Shown one piece after another: positions 20,550-27,796 of a stretch of 27,796 nt of DNA. Each line of letters begins with the position of its first letter. The stretch's first letter is position 1. Both the position numbers and the translations under genes were made by a program. Source of the DNA: JAPLXD01 sp041662765. GTDB taxonomy: Bacteria; Patescibacteriota; Minisyncoccia; Moranbacterales; UBA11712. The notes beneath the pieces were generated by a model, which made no database searches, was not told where the DNA came from, and was given only the letters and a program-made list of their open reading frames with translations. The DNA is taken from the NCBI GenBank assembly GCA_041662765.1, contig JBAZRT010000007.1, forward strand, positions 1-27,796. Direction: 5' to 3'.

Positions 20550-21920
20550 TTATTCTACTAAAAATTTCCCGTGCACCATTCCCATCCCGCAGGAGAATGG
20601 GATCTCGCCTTTTTTCATTGGGGTGAACCGGATTATATTTTCTCCAAATTTCAAATTTTTCGAAATTTCAAGAGAAGGAACAACGATTGAACTGGTACAG
20701 CCCGTCACGTTTATTCCGTCAATAATCCATTTTATCGGTATGCCTTGCTTAACCCTGAGAACATTTGGCTCGAATGCGCTCGAGGTCACCTTCATTGTGA
20801 CGATTTGTTCCGATTGGTCAGAACTTTTGTTTTGAATTTGAGGGGGGTCATCTTTCACCAAGGAATCTTGCTTGCTGCCATTCGAACTGATGACATTCGT
20901 CTTCACGCCCTTCAAGGCGAAGCCGGAATTGAGCGTATAAGCTGCGAAGATCAAAATGAGAATTCCGGCAACTTTTTGGAATACGGCAAATCCACTGTTC
21001 TTTGTCCACGAGGCTGCGACGCCCAAAATCATGAGTGATGGCACCGTACCGAGCGCGAAAAAAAGCAAACTCAATCCGCCGACCAAAAAACTGCCTGAAG
21101 CGAGCGCAAAGAGCTGCATGCTCTGGGTAAAGCCGCAGGGAAGAAAAAAGGTGAGTCCCCCCAAAACAAACGGCGCCGCTTTGTGCTCCGATTTTTTGAG
21201 GTCCTCCCAGCGCGCACTGAATTTTTTTGGCATTTTTATTCCAACGGCCGCAAGCGTTGGAGCCAGTCCGAGTATGTTGAGTCCCAACCACCCCATTACA
21301 AACGCGATGATGATCGTATAGATAGAAACGAAGTTTCCAGAAATGTTCATCTCGCCGCCGACAGCTCCCAGAAGACCGCCGAGAATGAAGAAGGTTCCAA
21401 GCCGTCCGACATGAAAAAGCAAATTGGGCTGAACAGCGCCTTCATAAAAACTTTTTTTCTCGCTCTGATATTTTTCCGAAAAAGCGATGACCACTGCTCC
21501 CACCACAGCAAGACAAGACGAGACAGAAGCGACAAGGCCGACAAGAAAAGACACGCCGTATGACACTGAGATGTTTCCGATGCTTATCGTTCTCAAAAAA
21601 CCGGCGCCTTGAAAAATACGATATAAAAATAGTATGGCAAGAATGATCAGCCACGCTTTCAGCCATTCCTTCCAAGTCGCTTTTCTTTTTACAGCGCTGT
21701 CCGCAGGCTCGTTTTCAAAAACAGTATAACCGAATTTTTCGGCGGTTTTTCTTATCTCTTCAAAATCCGGCTTTTCGTCCACGAAAAAAATCTCCGCGGA
21801 ATTGGTTTTCCGGTTCACTCGCGCATCTTGAACATCCGGAATATTTTTGAATTCCCCCTCAAGCAGTTTCTCGCAACTCGGGCAATGCATCCCATTGATA
21901 TAAATTTTTTTTGATTTCAT
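20550..21920 (-). CDS. HMA - TauE/SafE (DsbD-like) membrane - cupredoxin fusion
   Basis: Protein of 456 aa with three modules. Residues 1-68 form a heavy-metal-associated domain (G-M-H-C13-P-S-C16). After a helix at about 88-104, residues about 120-345 form a six-helix sulfite-exporter/DsbD-like domain with S-S-C-L-A-V-V-G-A and L-P-C-G-F-T-Q-S-M-Q-L. After a serine-rich linker, residues about 370-456 form a cupredoxin (V-T-G-C-T-S-S-I-V-V-P, F-T-P, F-S-C-G-M-G-M-V-H-G). Copper could be bound on both membrane faces and passed through or reduced. The gene sits between csoR (27 nt upstream) and copA (36 nt downstream), which fits a copper chaperone/transfer role. Exact transport direction is unknown. 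Confidence 0.85.
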   Translation of the reverse strand: MKSKKIYINGMHCPSCEKLLEGEFKNIPDVQDARVNRKTNSAEIFFVDEKPDFEEIRKTAEKFGYTVFENEPADSAVKRKATWKEWLKAWLIILAILFLYRIFQGAGFLRTISIGNISVSYGVSFLVGLVASVSSCLAVVGAVVIAFSEKYQSEKKSFYEGAVQPNLLFHVGRLGTFFILGGLLGAVGGEMNISGNFVSIYTIIIAFVMGWLGLNILGLAPTLAAVGIKMPKKFSARWEDLKKSEHKAAPFVLGGLTFFLPCGFTQSMQLFALASGSFLVGGLSLLFFALGTVPSLMILGVAASWTKNSGFAVFQKVAGILILIFAAYTLNSGFALKGVKTNVISSNGSKQDSLVKDDPPQIQNKSSDQSEQIVTMKVTSSAFEPNVLRVKQGIPIKWIIDGINVTGCTSSIVVPSLEISKNLKFGENIIRFTPMKKGEIPFSCGMGMVHGKFLVE

Positions 21921-21946
21921 GAGAATGAAAGTTTAATAGCCCAGCC

Positions 21947-22213
21947 TCAAAGAATATGCTTGTTTATGCTGAGTATCTCATTGATCATCTCCTGTTTTCT
22001 TTTTTCATTTTTAGAGCGCATCGCATTCACAAAGCAACTGTTGAGATGCCGCTCAAGCAGCTTGTTGTTGGCCGATTTCAAAAGACCGATGACAGCCAAA
22101 TTTTGTTGCAATATATCGACGCAATACTCTTTTTCCTCGACCATCTTGATTACATTCCCAAGATGACTGTGCGCCTTTTTGAGCGCGATGACAATTTCTT
22201 TGTCAATTTTCAT
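21947..22213 (-). CDS. csoR: CsoR-family copper-sensing repressor
   Basis: Protein of 88 aa, all helical (DUF156). The Cu(I) ligand triad is present with canonical spacing: C31 in Y-C-V-D-I-L, then H56 and C60 in E-R-H-L-N-S-C. This spacing (25 and 4) equals C36-H61-C65 of characterised CsoR and separates it from FrmR/RcnR types. It binds DNA without copper and releases it with copper. It is the first gene of the operon and is preceded by an inverted repeat at the transcription start, so it is likely autoregulated together with the fusion gene and copA. Confidence 0.92.
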   Translation of the reverse strand: MKIDKEIVIALKKAHSHLGNVIKMVEEKEYCVDILQQNLAVIGLLKSANNKLLERHLNSCFVNAMRSKNEKRKQEMINEILSINKHIL

Positions 22214-22229
22214 AAAGTTCAGTTTAAAG

Positions 22230-22246
22230 TACCTACCCCCTAGGTA
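22230..22246. promoter_or_regulatory. CsoR operator candidate
   Basis: TACCTACCCCCTAGGTA is a 6-bp inverted repeat around a C5/G5 core, the general form of CsoR boxes (TAC-x-C/G tract-x-GTA). It lies directly after the -10 box, covering the predicted transcription start. Confidence 0.75.
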
Positions 22247-22247
22247 T

Positions 22248-22277
22248 ACAATATCCTATTACTCTGCCCTCTGTCAA
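22248..22277 (-). promoter_or_regulatory. Promoter of the csoR-copA operon
   Basis: On the minus strand TTGACA (22272-22277), an 18-bp spacer and TATTGT (22248-22253), immediately upstream of the operator. Confidence 0.75.
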
Positions 22278-22280
22278 ATT

Positions 22281-22320
22281 CTTTCAAAAAAACAGCTCTG
22301 GTCTTTTTGCCAGGGCTGTT
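22281..22320 (-). terminator. Terminator of the cyclophilin gene
   Basis: AACAGCTCTGG (22291-22301) and CCAGGGCTGTT (22310-22320) form an 11-bp stem with one G-U pair. On the minus strand it is followed by seven T. Confidence 0.88.
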
Positions 22321-22342
22321 TTTCTTTGGAACAAAAGCATGA

Positions 22343-23125
22343 TCAATTTTCTATTATTTCCACGGAGTTTATTTTCACGGGACTGACCGGTTTTGATTTT
22401 TCTCCGGCGCCGTTGTCAATCGTTTCAGTGTTCGCTATCTTGTCCACCGTGTCCATACCGCTTGAGACATGGCCGAAGATCACGTATTTGTTGGGAAGGT
22501 CATAATCTTGATGGATGATGAAGAACTGGCTGCCGTTCGAGTTGGGACCGGAGTTGGCCATCGCCACCGTTCCGCGCGTATATTTCCCTTCCAATTTTTC
22601 GTCTTCGAACTTGTACCCCGGCCCTCCGCTCCCGTCTCCTTTCGGATCGCCACCCTGGATCATGAAACCTTTCACGACCCGATGAAAAACAAGTCCGTTG
22701 TAAAAATTTTCCTTTGCAAGCGCAATAAAATTGTTAACAGTGATCGGCGCTTTCTTCGTGCTGAAATCAATGCTGATATCTCCATCGCCGGTTTTGAGAA
22801 CGGCTGAATATTTTTTGTTTTGGTCGATCTGCATTGCCGGCGGCTTTTTTGTCTCGCTTTGATCCGCCTGGCCCGTTTCTTGATCTCTTGCTTGCGAACT
22901 TTGTTCCTCCGCGGAAGAACTGCCTCGAGGAGCGCTGACCGAAAGACGGTGTGCGGCGGGAGAATTGTCCATCTCTCGCTGTTGATAGTTTTTGATATCA
23001 TACTGCTCGGCGCTTTGAAGCACCTGCTGTTTGGGCTTGTTGTCGTAGCACCCAGAGAGAAACAACACCATCAGCAGCGCGAATAGGCCGAATCTCACGG
23101 TTTTTTTGTTCTTTTTGATAAACAT
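22343..23125 (-). CDS. Cyclophilin-type peptidyl-prolyl isomerase lipoprotein
   Basis: Protein of 260 aa. A signal peptide with lipobox L-S-G-C26 indicates membrane lipid anchoring outside the cytoplasm. A low-complexity linker rich in Q, S, R and K (about 30-105) precedes the cyclophilin domain. That domain has F-H-R-V-V-K-G-F-M-I-Q-G-G-D-P, G-T-V-A-M-A-N-S, N-S-N-G-S-Q-F-F-I and V-I-F-G-H-V. The catalytic Arg (F-H-R) and Gln-Phe-Phe residues are intact. It would assist folding of exported proteins. It forms its own transcription unit. Confidence 0.93.
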   Translation of the reverse strand: MFIKKNKKTVRFGLFALLMVLFLSGCYDNKPKQQVLQSAEQYDIKNYQQREMDNSPAAHRLSVSAPRGSSSAEEQSSQARDQETGQADQSETKKPPAMQIDQNKKYSAVLKTGDGDISIDFSTKKAPITVNNFIALAKENFYNGLVFHRVVKGFMIQGGDPKGDGSGGPGYKFEDEKLEGKYTRGTVAMANSGPNSNGSQFFIIHQDYDLPNKYVIFGHVSSGMDTVDKIANTETIDNGAGEKSKPVSPVKINSVEIIEN

Positions 23126-23255
23126 TTTGATATCTCAATTCTTATGGTTGCGCCGCAACAGCGCCTATATTTCTGTTCCTCCCATTGTTCATTTTAGCAA
23201 AATTTCTGATTTTTTACACGTCCAAAAAGATAATCTCCTGTTTTTTATTGAAAAA

Positions 23256-23269
23256 ATATACTAGTATAT
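23256..23269. promoter_or_regulatory. Palindrome upstream of the phosphoesterase gene
   Basis: ATATACTAGTATAT is a perfect 14-bp palindrome 22 nt before ATG. It contains -10-like TATACT on both strands. A second TATACA at 23282-23287 lies 4 nt before the start. Confidence 0.35.
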
Positions 23270-23291
23270 CCAGTAATAGCCTATACAGACT

Positions 23292-24311
23292 ATGAAAAAA
23301 TACATTGCCGCAATTATTGTCATTGTTTTCGCCTTTTTCGCATTCCGTGCTTTCGCCCAATCGTCCGATTCGGGGTTTCTTTTCTCTTTTCGCGGAGTCC
23401 TTTTCGGCATATTGAAAGAAGCGGAGGGTATTGCCGCAAAAATTGCCAGCCCCTTCGCTCAATCAAAAACAGCCCCTGTCGCTCCAACAAAACAAACAGA
23501 CGAAGGCAATTTTTCTTTCGCCGTCATCGGTGACACTCAGTATTTCAAGGCCGAAAACTCAAACGGCTACTTTCAAAAGGTAGTGAAAGACATAACGGCC
23601 GCCAATCCAAATTTGGTCATTGTTACAGGTGACCTCACGGGAAGTTGTGAAAGCTATTCCGAGTGTATCGACAAACACAACGCTTGGAAGAAAATTGACG
23701 CGCCGCTTCTCTCAAAAACATACGCCACGATGGGCAACCACGACAATATCAAAAACAAAGGCGGGAAAGCCTGGCAAGACGCTTTCGATTTTCCGACCAA
23801 CGGCCCGGCAAGTTTCAGCGAGCAAGTCTATTCTTTCGATTACAAAAACTCTCATTTCGTGGTCTTGAACAGTGACAGCCCCAAAGAACATCTCGTGAAT
23901 GGCGAGGAACGGGCTTGGCTGGAAAAAGATCTCTCTGCCAATAAAAAAGAAAATACTTTCGTTGTTTTTCACGAACCGGCATATCCAGTAAGTTCCAAGA
24001 TCGGCGAAAGTCTTGATGTCCAGCCAAGAGAGCGGGACGCGCTCTGGCAAATTTTGGAAAAACACAACGTGACGGCTGTTTTCAATGGACACGAACATAT
24101 CGTGAGCCGCCGAAAAATCGGAAGTACCTATCAGTTCGTATTTGGAAACACCGATTCTTTCGACCACGATCTCCCTAATCCCGGAATTGCCGAATACGCG
24201 AACCGAGGCCAGGGCCGTTTCGGCATGGTGAGCGTTAGCGGAAAGGAAATCACTGTGAAAATATTTTCGGCGGATAACCAGGAGCTCAATTCTTTTACTT
24301 TTACGAAATAA
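23292..24311 (+). CDS. Secreted calcineurin-like metallophosphoesterase
   Basis: Protein of 339 aa. A signal peptide (about 1-22, ending A-F-A-Q) is followed by a spacer to residue 72. The phosphoesterase motifs are then G-D81-T-Q, V-T-G-D114-L, M-G-N149-H150-D, F-H-E-P-A-Y-P and F-N-G-H-E-H. The first motif is D-x-Q instead of the commoner D-x-H, which occurs in several extracellular subfamilies. Two metal ions would be bound. Likely substrates are phosphomonoesters or diesters outside the cell. The C-terminal beta tail (V-S-G-K-E-I-T-V-K-I) fits the family. No Shine-Dalgarno is seen. Confidence 0.9.
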   Translation: MKKYIAAIIVIVFAFFAFRAFAQSSDSGFLFSFRGVLFGILKEAEGIAAKIASPFAQSKTAPVAPTKQTDEGNFSFAVIGDTQYFKAENSNGYFQKVVKDITAANPNLVIVTGDLTGSCESYSECIDKHNAWKKIDAPLLSKTYATMGNHDNIKNKGGKAWQDAFDFPTNGPASFSEQVYSFDYKNSHFVVLNSDSPKEHLVNGEERAWLEKDLSANKKENTFVVFHEPAYPVSSKIGESLDVQPRERDALWQILEKHNVTAVFNGHEHIVSRRKIGSTYQFVFGNTDSFDHDLPNPGIAEYANRGQGRFGMVSVSGKEITVKIFSADNQELNSFTFTK

Positions 24312-24336
24312 TCTTCTAAAGTACTTGTAATACTTT

Positions 24337-24358
24337 ATTGCAAGGTGGCAATCGCTTT
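24337..24358 (+). terminator. Weak terminator after the phosphoesterase gene
   Basis: ATTGC and GCAAT form a 5-bp stem with a 6-nt loop, then CGC and six T. The stem is short, so it may be leaky. Confidence 0.4.
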
Positions 24359-24384
24359 TTTATCTAAAAATTAAGCAAAAAACC

Positions 24385-24864
24385 ATGGAAGAGAAGAAGC
24401 AAACAGGGGAAGAACAAGCGCAAATTCCCAAGAACGGCACTGCAATGACTTGGATTGTTGTTGCGGTCATCATCGTCGTTATCGGAATCGTCTATTATTC
24501 CCGCGGGAAAAACAAACCGGCTTATCCGGCAGCTATGACGCCCCCTTCCCGCACAAACATCGCAACCCCACCCGTCACGGACAATTCCGCGATCAAGACA
24601 TTTGACATCTCCGCTAAACCCTTTGAGTTTTCGGTCAAAGAAATCCGGGTCAAAAAAGGAGACAAAGTCAGAATAAATTTAACTGTCACACAAGGAATGC
24701 ATGACTGGGTTGTGGACGAATTCAATGCCAAAACGGATATTATCCAAACTGGAAAAAGTGCTTCAGTCGAATTTACTGCCGACAAAACCGGGACTTTCGA
24801 ATATTATTGCAGCGTTCCTACGCACCGCCAGCAGGGCATGGTCGGGAAGCTGATCGTGGAATAA
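24385..24864 (+). CDS. Membrane-anchored cupredoxin
   Basis: Protein of 159 aa. One membrane helix (about 22-38) and a proline/threonine-rich linker lead to a cupredoxin domain. Type 1 copper ligands are all visible: H106 (G-M-H-D-W), C142, H147 and M152 (Y-Y-C-S-V-P-T-H-R-Q-Q-G-M). It would carry electrons or copper on the outer face of the membrane. It lies upstream of the DUF2769/GMC dehydrogenase cluster, where it could serve as electron acceptor (inference). An upstream 12-mer AAGTACTTGTAA matches the palindrome before the ribbon-helix-helix gene. Confidence 0.9.
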   Translation: MEEKKQTGEEQAQIPKNGTAMTWIVVAVIIVVIGIVYYSRGKNKPAYPAAMTPPSRTNIATPPVTDNSAIKTFDISAKPFEFSVKEIRVKKGDKVRINLTVTQGMHDWVVDEFNAKTDIIQTGKSASVEFTADKTGTFEYYCSVPTHRQQGMVGKLIVE

Positions 24865-24911
24865 TAGCCTGCCTGTAACATCGCTAAAAATTATTAGTTT
24901 TTACAAAACAT

Positions 24912-25142
24912 ATGTCCAAAGTGCCAAACACTCCTGAGAACGAGGCCAAATGCGTTTGTCCCCGTTGCCCCACTTGGCTGGCAAACAAATGCCCCGCGGA
25001 AAAAAAGGAGGTGCTCTATTGCGCCAAGGGCAAAACCGCCTGCGATCTTCCGGAAGCCGGCGATCTCTGCGGAATCTGCCCTGTCTGGGAAGAATACAAA
25101 CTTTCCAAGGGATATTTCTGTTTCAATGGCGTCGCCGAATAG
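24912..25142 (+). CDS. DUF2769 cysteine-rich protein
   Basis: Protein of 76 aa with nine cysteines: C-V-C-P-R-C-P-T-W, N-K-C-P, L-Y-C-A-K-G-K-T-A-C, L-C-G-I-C-P-V-W-E-E-Y and Y-F-C-F-N-G. This matches DUF2769. The pattern suggests binding of an iron-sulfur cluster or zinc. It precedes the gluconate dehydrogenase-like genes by 13 nt and is probably co-transcribed with them. The function of DUF2769 is unknown; a small redox carrier is a reasonable guess. Confidence 0.85.
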   Translation: MSKVPNTPENEAKCVCPRCPTWLANKCPAEKKEVLYCAKGKTACDLPEAGDLCGICPVWEEYKLSKGYFCFNGVAE

Positions 25143-25155
25143 GTGTTCTTGGGTT

Positions 25156-25737
25156 ATGAGCTACAAACTTCAAAAAAATTATGACTCTCTTGATCGTGTA
25201 GAAAAGTGGGACACGGAAACGCAGGAAGTCGTCAAAAAAAGGATCGCCGATGAACTCGGCGATGCTTTGTCTTATAATTTTTTGACCGAGCGGGAAGGCG
25301 AGATTCTTGAATTGTTGACTGACGCGCTCATTCCCCAGAAGAAGGGCGCAAGCTACATAAAAATTCCTGAAATAATCGACCGCGAGTTGGAAAAAAATAT
25401 AAAAGGAGTCCGTTATGGAAAAAATCCCTGGCCCAGAGTTTTTTATCAGACGGGACTCGCTGATTTTTCCGCTCAAGCTGAAGCAATTTCCGGAAAACCG
25501 ATCGAAGACTTCAGCACTCCCCGAATAGAAAAATATATTTCGGATATTTTTGAAAAAGATCCCAATGATTTTTTGCGCCGTTTTGTGCGCAAAGTTTTGT
25601 CGGATGCAACCGCGATATATTTTTCCCACCCTGCAAGCTGGAACGCCATTGGTTTTCCCGGACCAGCTTTTCCCGAAGGCTACGCGCATCTTGATTGCGA
25701 CAAAACTTTTGACTGGGAACCAAAGTATGAAAAATAA
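25156..25737 (+). CDS. Gluconate 2-dehydrogenase subunit 3 family protein
   Basis: Protein of 193 aa. The order of a helical region (A-L-S-Y-N-F-L-T, L-T-D-A-L-I-P), F-Y-Q-T-G-L-A-D-F, R-R-F-V-R-K-V-L-S-D and then G-F-P-G-P-A-F-P-E-G-Y corresponds to the small subunit 3 of membrane gluconate 2-dehydrogenases. That subunit normally accompanies a GMC flavoprotein. No Tat or Sec signal peptide is present here. The start at 25156 begins at M-S-Y-K-L; an extension to 25126 would run back into the DUF2769 gene. It overlaps the GMC gene by 11 nt. Confidence 0.85.
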   Translation: MSYKLQKNYDSLDRVEKWDTETQEVVKKRIADELGDALSYNFLTEREGEILELLTDALIPQKKGASYIKIPEIIDRELEKNIKGVRYGKNPWPRVFYQTGLADFSAQAEAISGKPIEDFSTPRIEKYISDIFEKDPNDFLRRFVRKVLSDATAIYFSHPASWNAIGFPGPAFPEGYAHLDCDKTFDWEPKYEK

Positions 25738-27283
25738 TCTGCAAAAAACCGACATTCTTATTGTCGGCCTCGGCGCGGCCGGCGGGGTTCTTTTCGGAAA
25801 ATTGTCCGAAGCCGGTTTTGACGTCACGGGTCTTGATGCAGGCCCTCACTGGGAAACGGAAAAAGATTTTGTGAGCGACGAACGGGAAATGGAAAAATTG
25901 AAGTGGAACGACCCAAGAATCAGCGAGGGAGAAAACCCGCTCGATGTTGGCGGCGGAACTTCGGGAAAGGGCGTTGGCGGCGGAACCGTGCACTACACAA
26001 TGATGTCTTTGCGGCTTCATCCGTCTGATTTCAAAACAAAATCACAAGACGGAGTGGGCGAGGATTGGCCGATCGACTATGACGAGCTTGAACCGTATTA
26101 TACGGAAATTGAACAGGACCTTCCCATCGCCGGACCGGAAAAATTTCCCTGGGCAGCGCAAAGCAAACCATACAAACAATCAGCGCACCGCTTGAGTTGT
26201 GTCGATCAAAAATTCAAAGCGGGCGCTGAGAAATTGGGAATCGAAATCGCGCCTTGCCCTCTCGCGCTCATCACCCAGCCCGTCACCGGGCGCCAACCGT
26301 GCATAAACCGGGGTTTTTGCGAACAGGGCTGCAAACCGAAAGCCAAATCATCAACGCTCATCACTTATATTCCCCGCGGCATCGAATCTGGCGGCAAAGT
26401 GATAGCGGGCGCCATGGCGAAAAAAATAAATTTGGACGAAACCGGAAAAAAAGTCAAAAGCGTCGTGTATACAAAAAACAGCGAAGATCATGAAATCGAA
26501 TGCAATACTCTCATCCTTTCGGCTTTCGCAATCGAGACTCCGCGACTTTTGTTGAATAGCAAATCAAACAAATTCCCCAACGGTTTGGCAAATAGCTCCG
26601 GGGCAGTTGGAAAATATTTGATGTGCCATTCTGACCACGTCGTATATGGAAAGTTTAAAGATCCTCTTTTTGTCTACCGCAACCCGCCCACCGCGAGCGT
26701 CACCCAGGATTTTTATGAAACCGACTCAAAGCAGGATTTCAAGCGCGGTTTTTCAATCGCTCCCTATTGCGGAAGGCCGATCAGTTTCGCCCTCGGCGCC
26801 CAGTCTGGCCGTCCGGAACTGTGGGGAAAGAAATTGATTGATTTTATGCAAGAATACAACTTCTGGCTTCAGCTTGGCATAATCGGCGAGGTTTTGCCGT
26901 ATGAAAAAAATAGGGTGGAACTCGCCGAGGAAAAAGATGCCTATGGCATTCCAATCACCCGTACAATATTTTCCATCGGAGAAAACGAGAAAAAAATGAT
27001 CACACGGGGATATGAAGTAATGGAAAAAATCCTTTCAGCTGCAGGAGCGACTGAAACTTTCCGCACTCCCCTTTTTGTCCATTTGATGGGCACAACTCGG
27101 ATGGGCAACGATCCCAAAAATTCGGTCGTGGACAAGGACCTCAAATCCCACGACCTTGAAAATCTTTATATATGCGGAAACTCAGTTTTCCCAACCGGCG
27201 GCGCCTCCAACCCCACCTTGACAACGCAGGCACTAGCCGCTAGACTAGCTGGTCATCTCATTGAGATGAAAGAAATTCTTTGA
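25727..27283 (+). CDS. GMC family FAD-dependent oxidoreductase
   Basis: Protein of 518 aa. The N-terminal FAD site is I-V-G-L-G-A-A-G-G. The middle has G-G-G-T-S-G-K-G-V-G-G-G-T and a cysteine group P-C-I-N-R-G-F-C-E-Q-G-C-K. The C-terminus carries the GMC signature H-L-M-G-T-T-R-M-G and S-N-P-T-L-T (catalytic His and Asn). It oxidises an alcohol or sugar, passing electrons to a carrier; subunit 3 is encoded just upstream. No cytochrome subunit is encoded nearby. The start at 25727 overlaps subunit 3 by 11 nt; an in-frame opening from 25550 lies inside subunit 3 and is rejected. Confidence 0.92.
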   Translation: MKNNLQKTDILIVGLGAAGGVLFGKLSEAGFDVTGLDAGPHWETEKDFVSDEREMEKLKWNDPRISEGENPLDVGGGTSGKGVGGGTVHYTMMSLRLHPSDFKTKSQDGVGEDWPIDYDELEPYYTEIEQDLPIAGPEKFPWAAQSKPYKQSAHRLSCVDQKFKAGAEKLGIEIAPCPLALITQPVTGRQPCINRGFCEQGCKPKAKSSTLITYIPRGIESGGKVIAGAMAKKINLDETGKKVKSVVYTKNSEDHEIECNTLILSAFAIETPRLLLNSKSNKFPNGLANSSGAVGKYLMCHSDHVVYGKFKDPLFVYRNPPTASVTQDFYETDSKQDFKRGFSIAPYCGRPISFALGAQSGRPELWGKKLIDFMQEYNFWLQLGIIGEVLPYEKNRVELAEEKDAYGIPITRTIFSIGENEKKMITRGYEVMEKILSAAGATETFRTPLFVHLMGTTRMGNDPKNSVVDKDLKSHDLENLYICGNSVFPTGGASNPTLTTQALAARLAGHLIEMKEIL

Positions 27284-27311
27284 CAACAATCCAAACTCGA
27301 AAGGGGCATAT

Positions 27312-27566
27312 ATGAACGATCAATGGAAACCCGTATTGGATAAGCTCGAAAAATTGAGGCAACGGGCGGTGGAAATAAAAACGGACAATGATATCCTGTC
27401 AGCCATTGAAAAGATTGAGATGCCTGAAAGCTTGAGGGAACTGATTCGATCCGTCCCCATTTCCACAGGCACGGTCAATTCACCCGCTGCCGGGCTAACA
27501 GTCAATCTGGCCGAAAGGACTATTACCCGGATAATAAAAACAATCCAGGATTACAAGGGAGAGTGA
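27312..27566 (+). CDS. Hypothetical protein, 84 aa
   Basis: Soluble protein with an N-terminal amphipathic helix (W-K-P-V-L-D-K-L-E-K-L-R) and a C-terminal helix (R-T-I-T-R-I-I-K-T-I-Q). The centre is proline-containing (S-V-P-I-S-T-G-T-V-N-S-P-A-A-G). No family recognised. It starts 28 nt after the GMC gene with AAAGGGG upstream. The next gene begins 3 nt after its stop, so it is probably part of the same operon as the dehydrogenase that follows. Confidence 0.6.
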   Translation: MNDQWKPVLDKLEKLRQRAVEIKTDNDILSAIEKIEMPESLRELIRSVPISTGTVNSPAAGLTVNLAERTITRIIKTIQDYKGE

Positions 27567-27569
27567 GCC

Positions 27570-27796
27570 ATGAAAACCGCTTTTCTTACTTGCAAAGGAA
27601 TGCTTCTCCCTGAAACAACAAAAAAGCTAGACTCAGAATTGGATTTGCGCTACGGGTCATGCGCTATGTCCGAGGAAGAACTTCTGACTGCTCTTCAGGG
27701 GGTTGATCTGCATTTCTGGGGAGGCGAGGAAATTTATACGCCTCGTATTGCCAGAGCGCTCAATCAAAATTTTAAGAGTTTCTTTATCGGGATAGA
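27570..27796 (+). CDS. Probable D-isomer 2-hydroxyacid dehydrogenase, N-terminal part
   Basis: The gene runs off the window; 75 full codons are visible. The order L-L-P-E-T-T, M-S-E-E-E-L-L-T-A-L-Q-G-V-D-L, I-Y-T-P-R-I-A-R-A-L and F-K-S-F-F-I-G-I is that of the substrate-binding N-terminal domain of D-2-hydroxyacid dehydrogenases (for example phosphoglycerate dehydrogenase relatives). The NAD-binding domain lies outside the window, so the assignment is tentative. AAGGGAG precedes the ATG by 8-9 nt. Confidence 0.55.
   Translation, partial: MKTAFLTCKGMLLPETTKKLDSELDLRYGSCAMSEEELLTALQGVDLHFWGGEEIYTPRIARALNQNFKSFFIGI

Noticed and set aside
25123..25827. A 234-codon minus-strand open frame.
   Set aside because: It is antisense to gluconate dehydrogenase subunit 3 and the GMC start; no family pattern.

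Overview
The window looks like a chromosomal segment from a Patescibacteria (CPR), Parcubacteria-type bacterium. This is inferred from small compact genes, many very short membrane proteins, weak or absent ribosome binding sites at several genes, frequent ATGA stop/start overlaps, and the mixture of a DUF2769-GMC dehydrogenase cluster, a CsoR-CopA copper operon and a TOTE-type primase-helicase. TGA works as a stop codon throughout, so the code is not the recoded SR1/Gracilibacteria type. The exact lineage cannot be read from the sequence alone.

Layout. 1-2.3 kb: a membrane protein, then a run of very small envelope or stress-type genes (ribbon-helix-helix protein, lmo0937-family protein, YggT, an anchored coiled-coil protein, a YtxH-like protein) closed by a bidirectional terminator. 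2.3-4.6 kb: an HI0933-type flavoprotein, a coiled-coil protein and a deoxyribosyltransferase-like protein. 4.6-8.0 kb: two B12-binding-type radical SAM enzymes separated by an FKBP prolyl isomerase. 8.0-9.7 kb: poorly conserved small genes with two probable homopolymer frameshifts.

9.74-17.87 kb: an accessory island bounded by a 35-bp direct repeat (33/35 identical). The right copy abuts and slightly enters the 3' end of a tRNA-Asn gene. The island holds a tightly overlapping three-gene operon (unknown protein, AEP primase-SF2 helicase of TOTE type, sigma-region-2-like protein), a Fic toxin preceded by a 61-aa protein carrying a Fic-inhibition-like motif, a NucS/DUF91-type PD-(D/E)XK nuclease, and an overlapping trio of HEPN-like protein, membrane protein and alpha/beta hydrolase. 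Together this reads as a conflict/defence island; no integrase is visible in it.

17.9-27.8 kb: the tRNA-Asn with a near-consensus promoter; a small cysteine-rich gene broken by a 13-bp tandem duplication; a copper operon (csoR, an HMA-TauE/DsbD-cupredoxin fusion, copA) with a good promoter and an operator-like inverted repeat; a cyclophilin lipoprotein; a secreted metallophosphoesterase; a membrane-anchored cupredoxin; a DUF2769 / gluconate dehydrogenase subunit 3 / GMC oxidoreductase cluster; and, at the edge, the start of a probable D-2-hydroxyacid dehydrogenase. Copper handling and periplasmic redox chemistry form the common theme of this last part.
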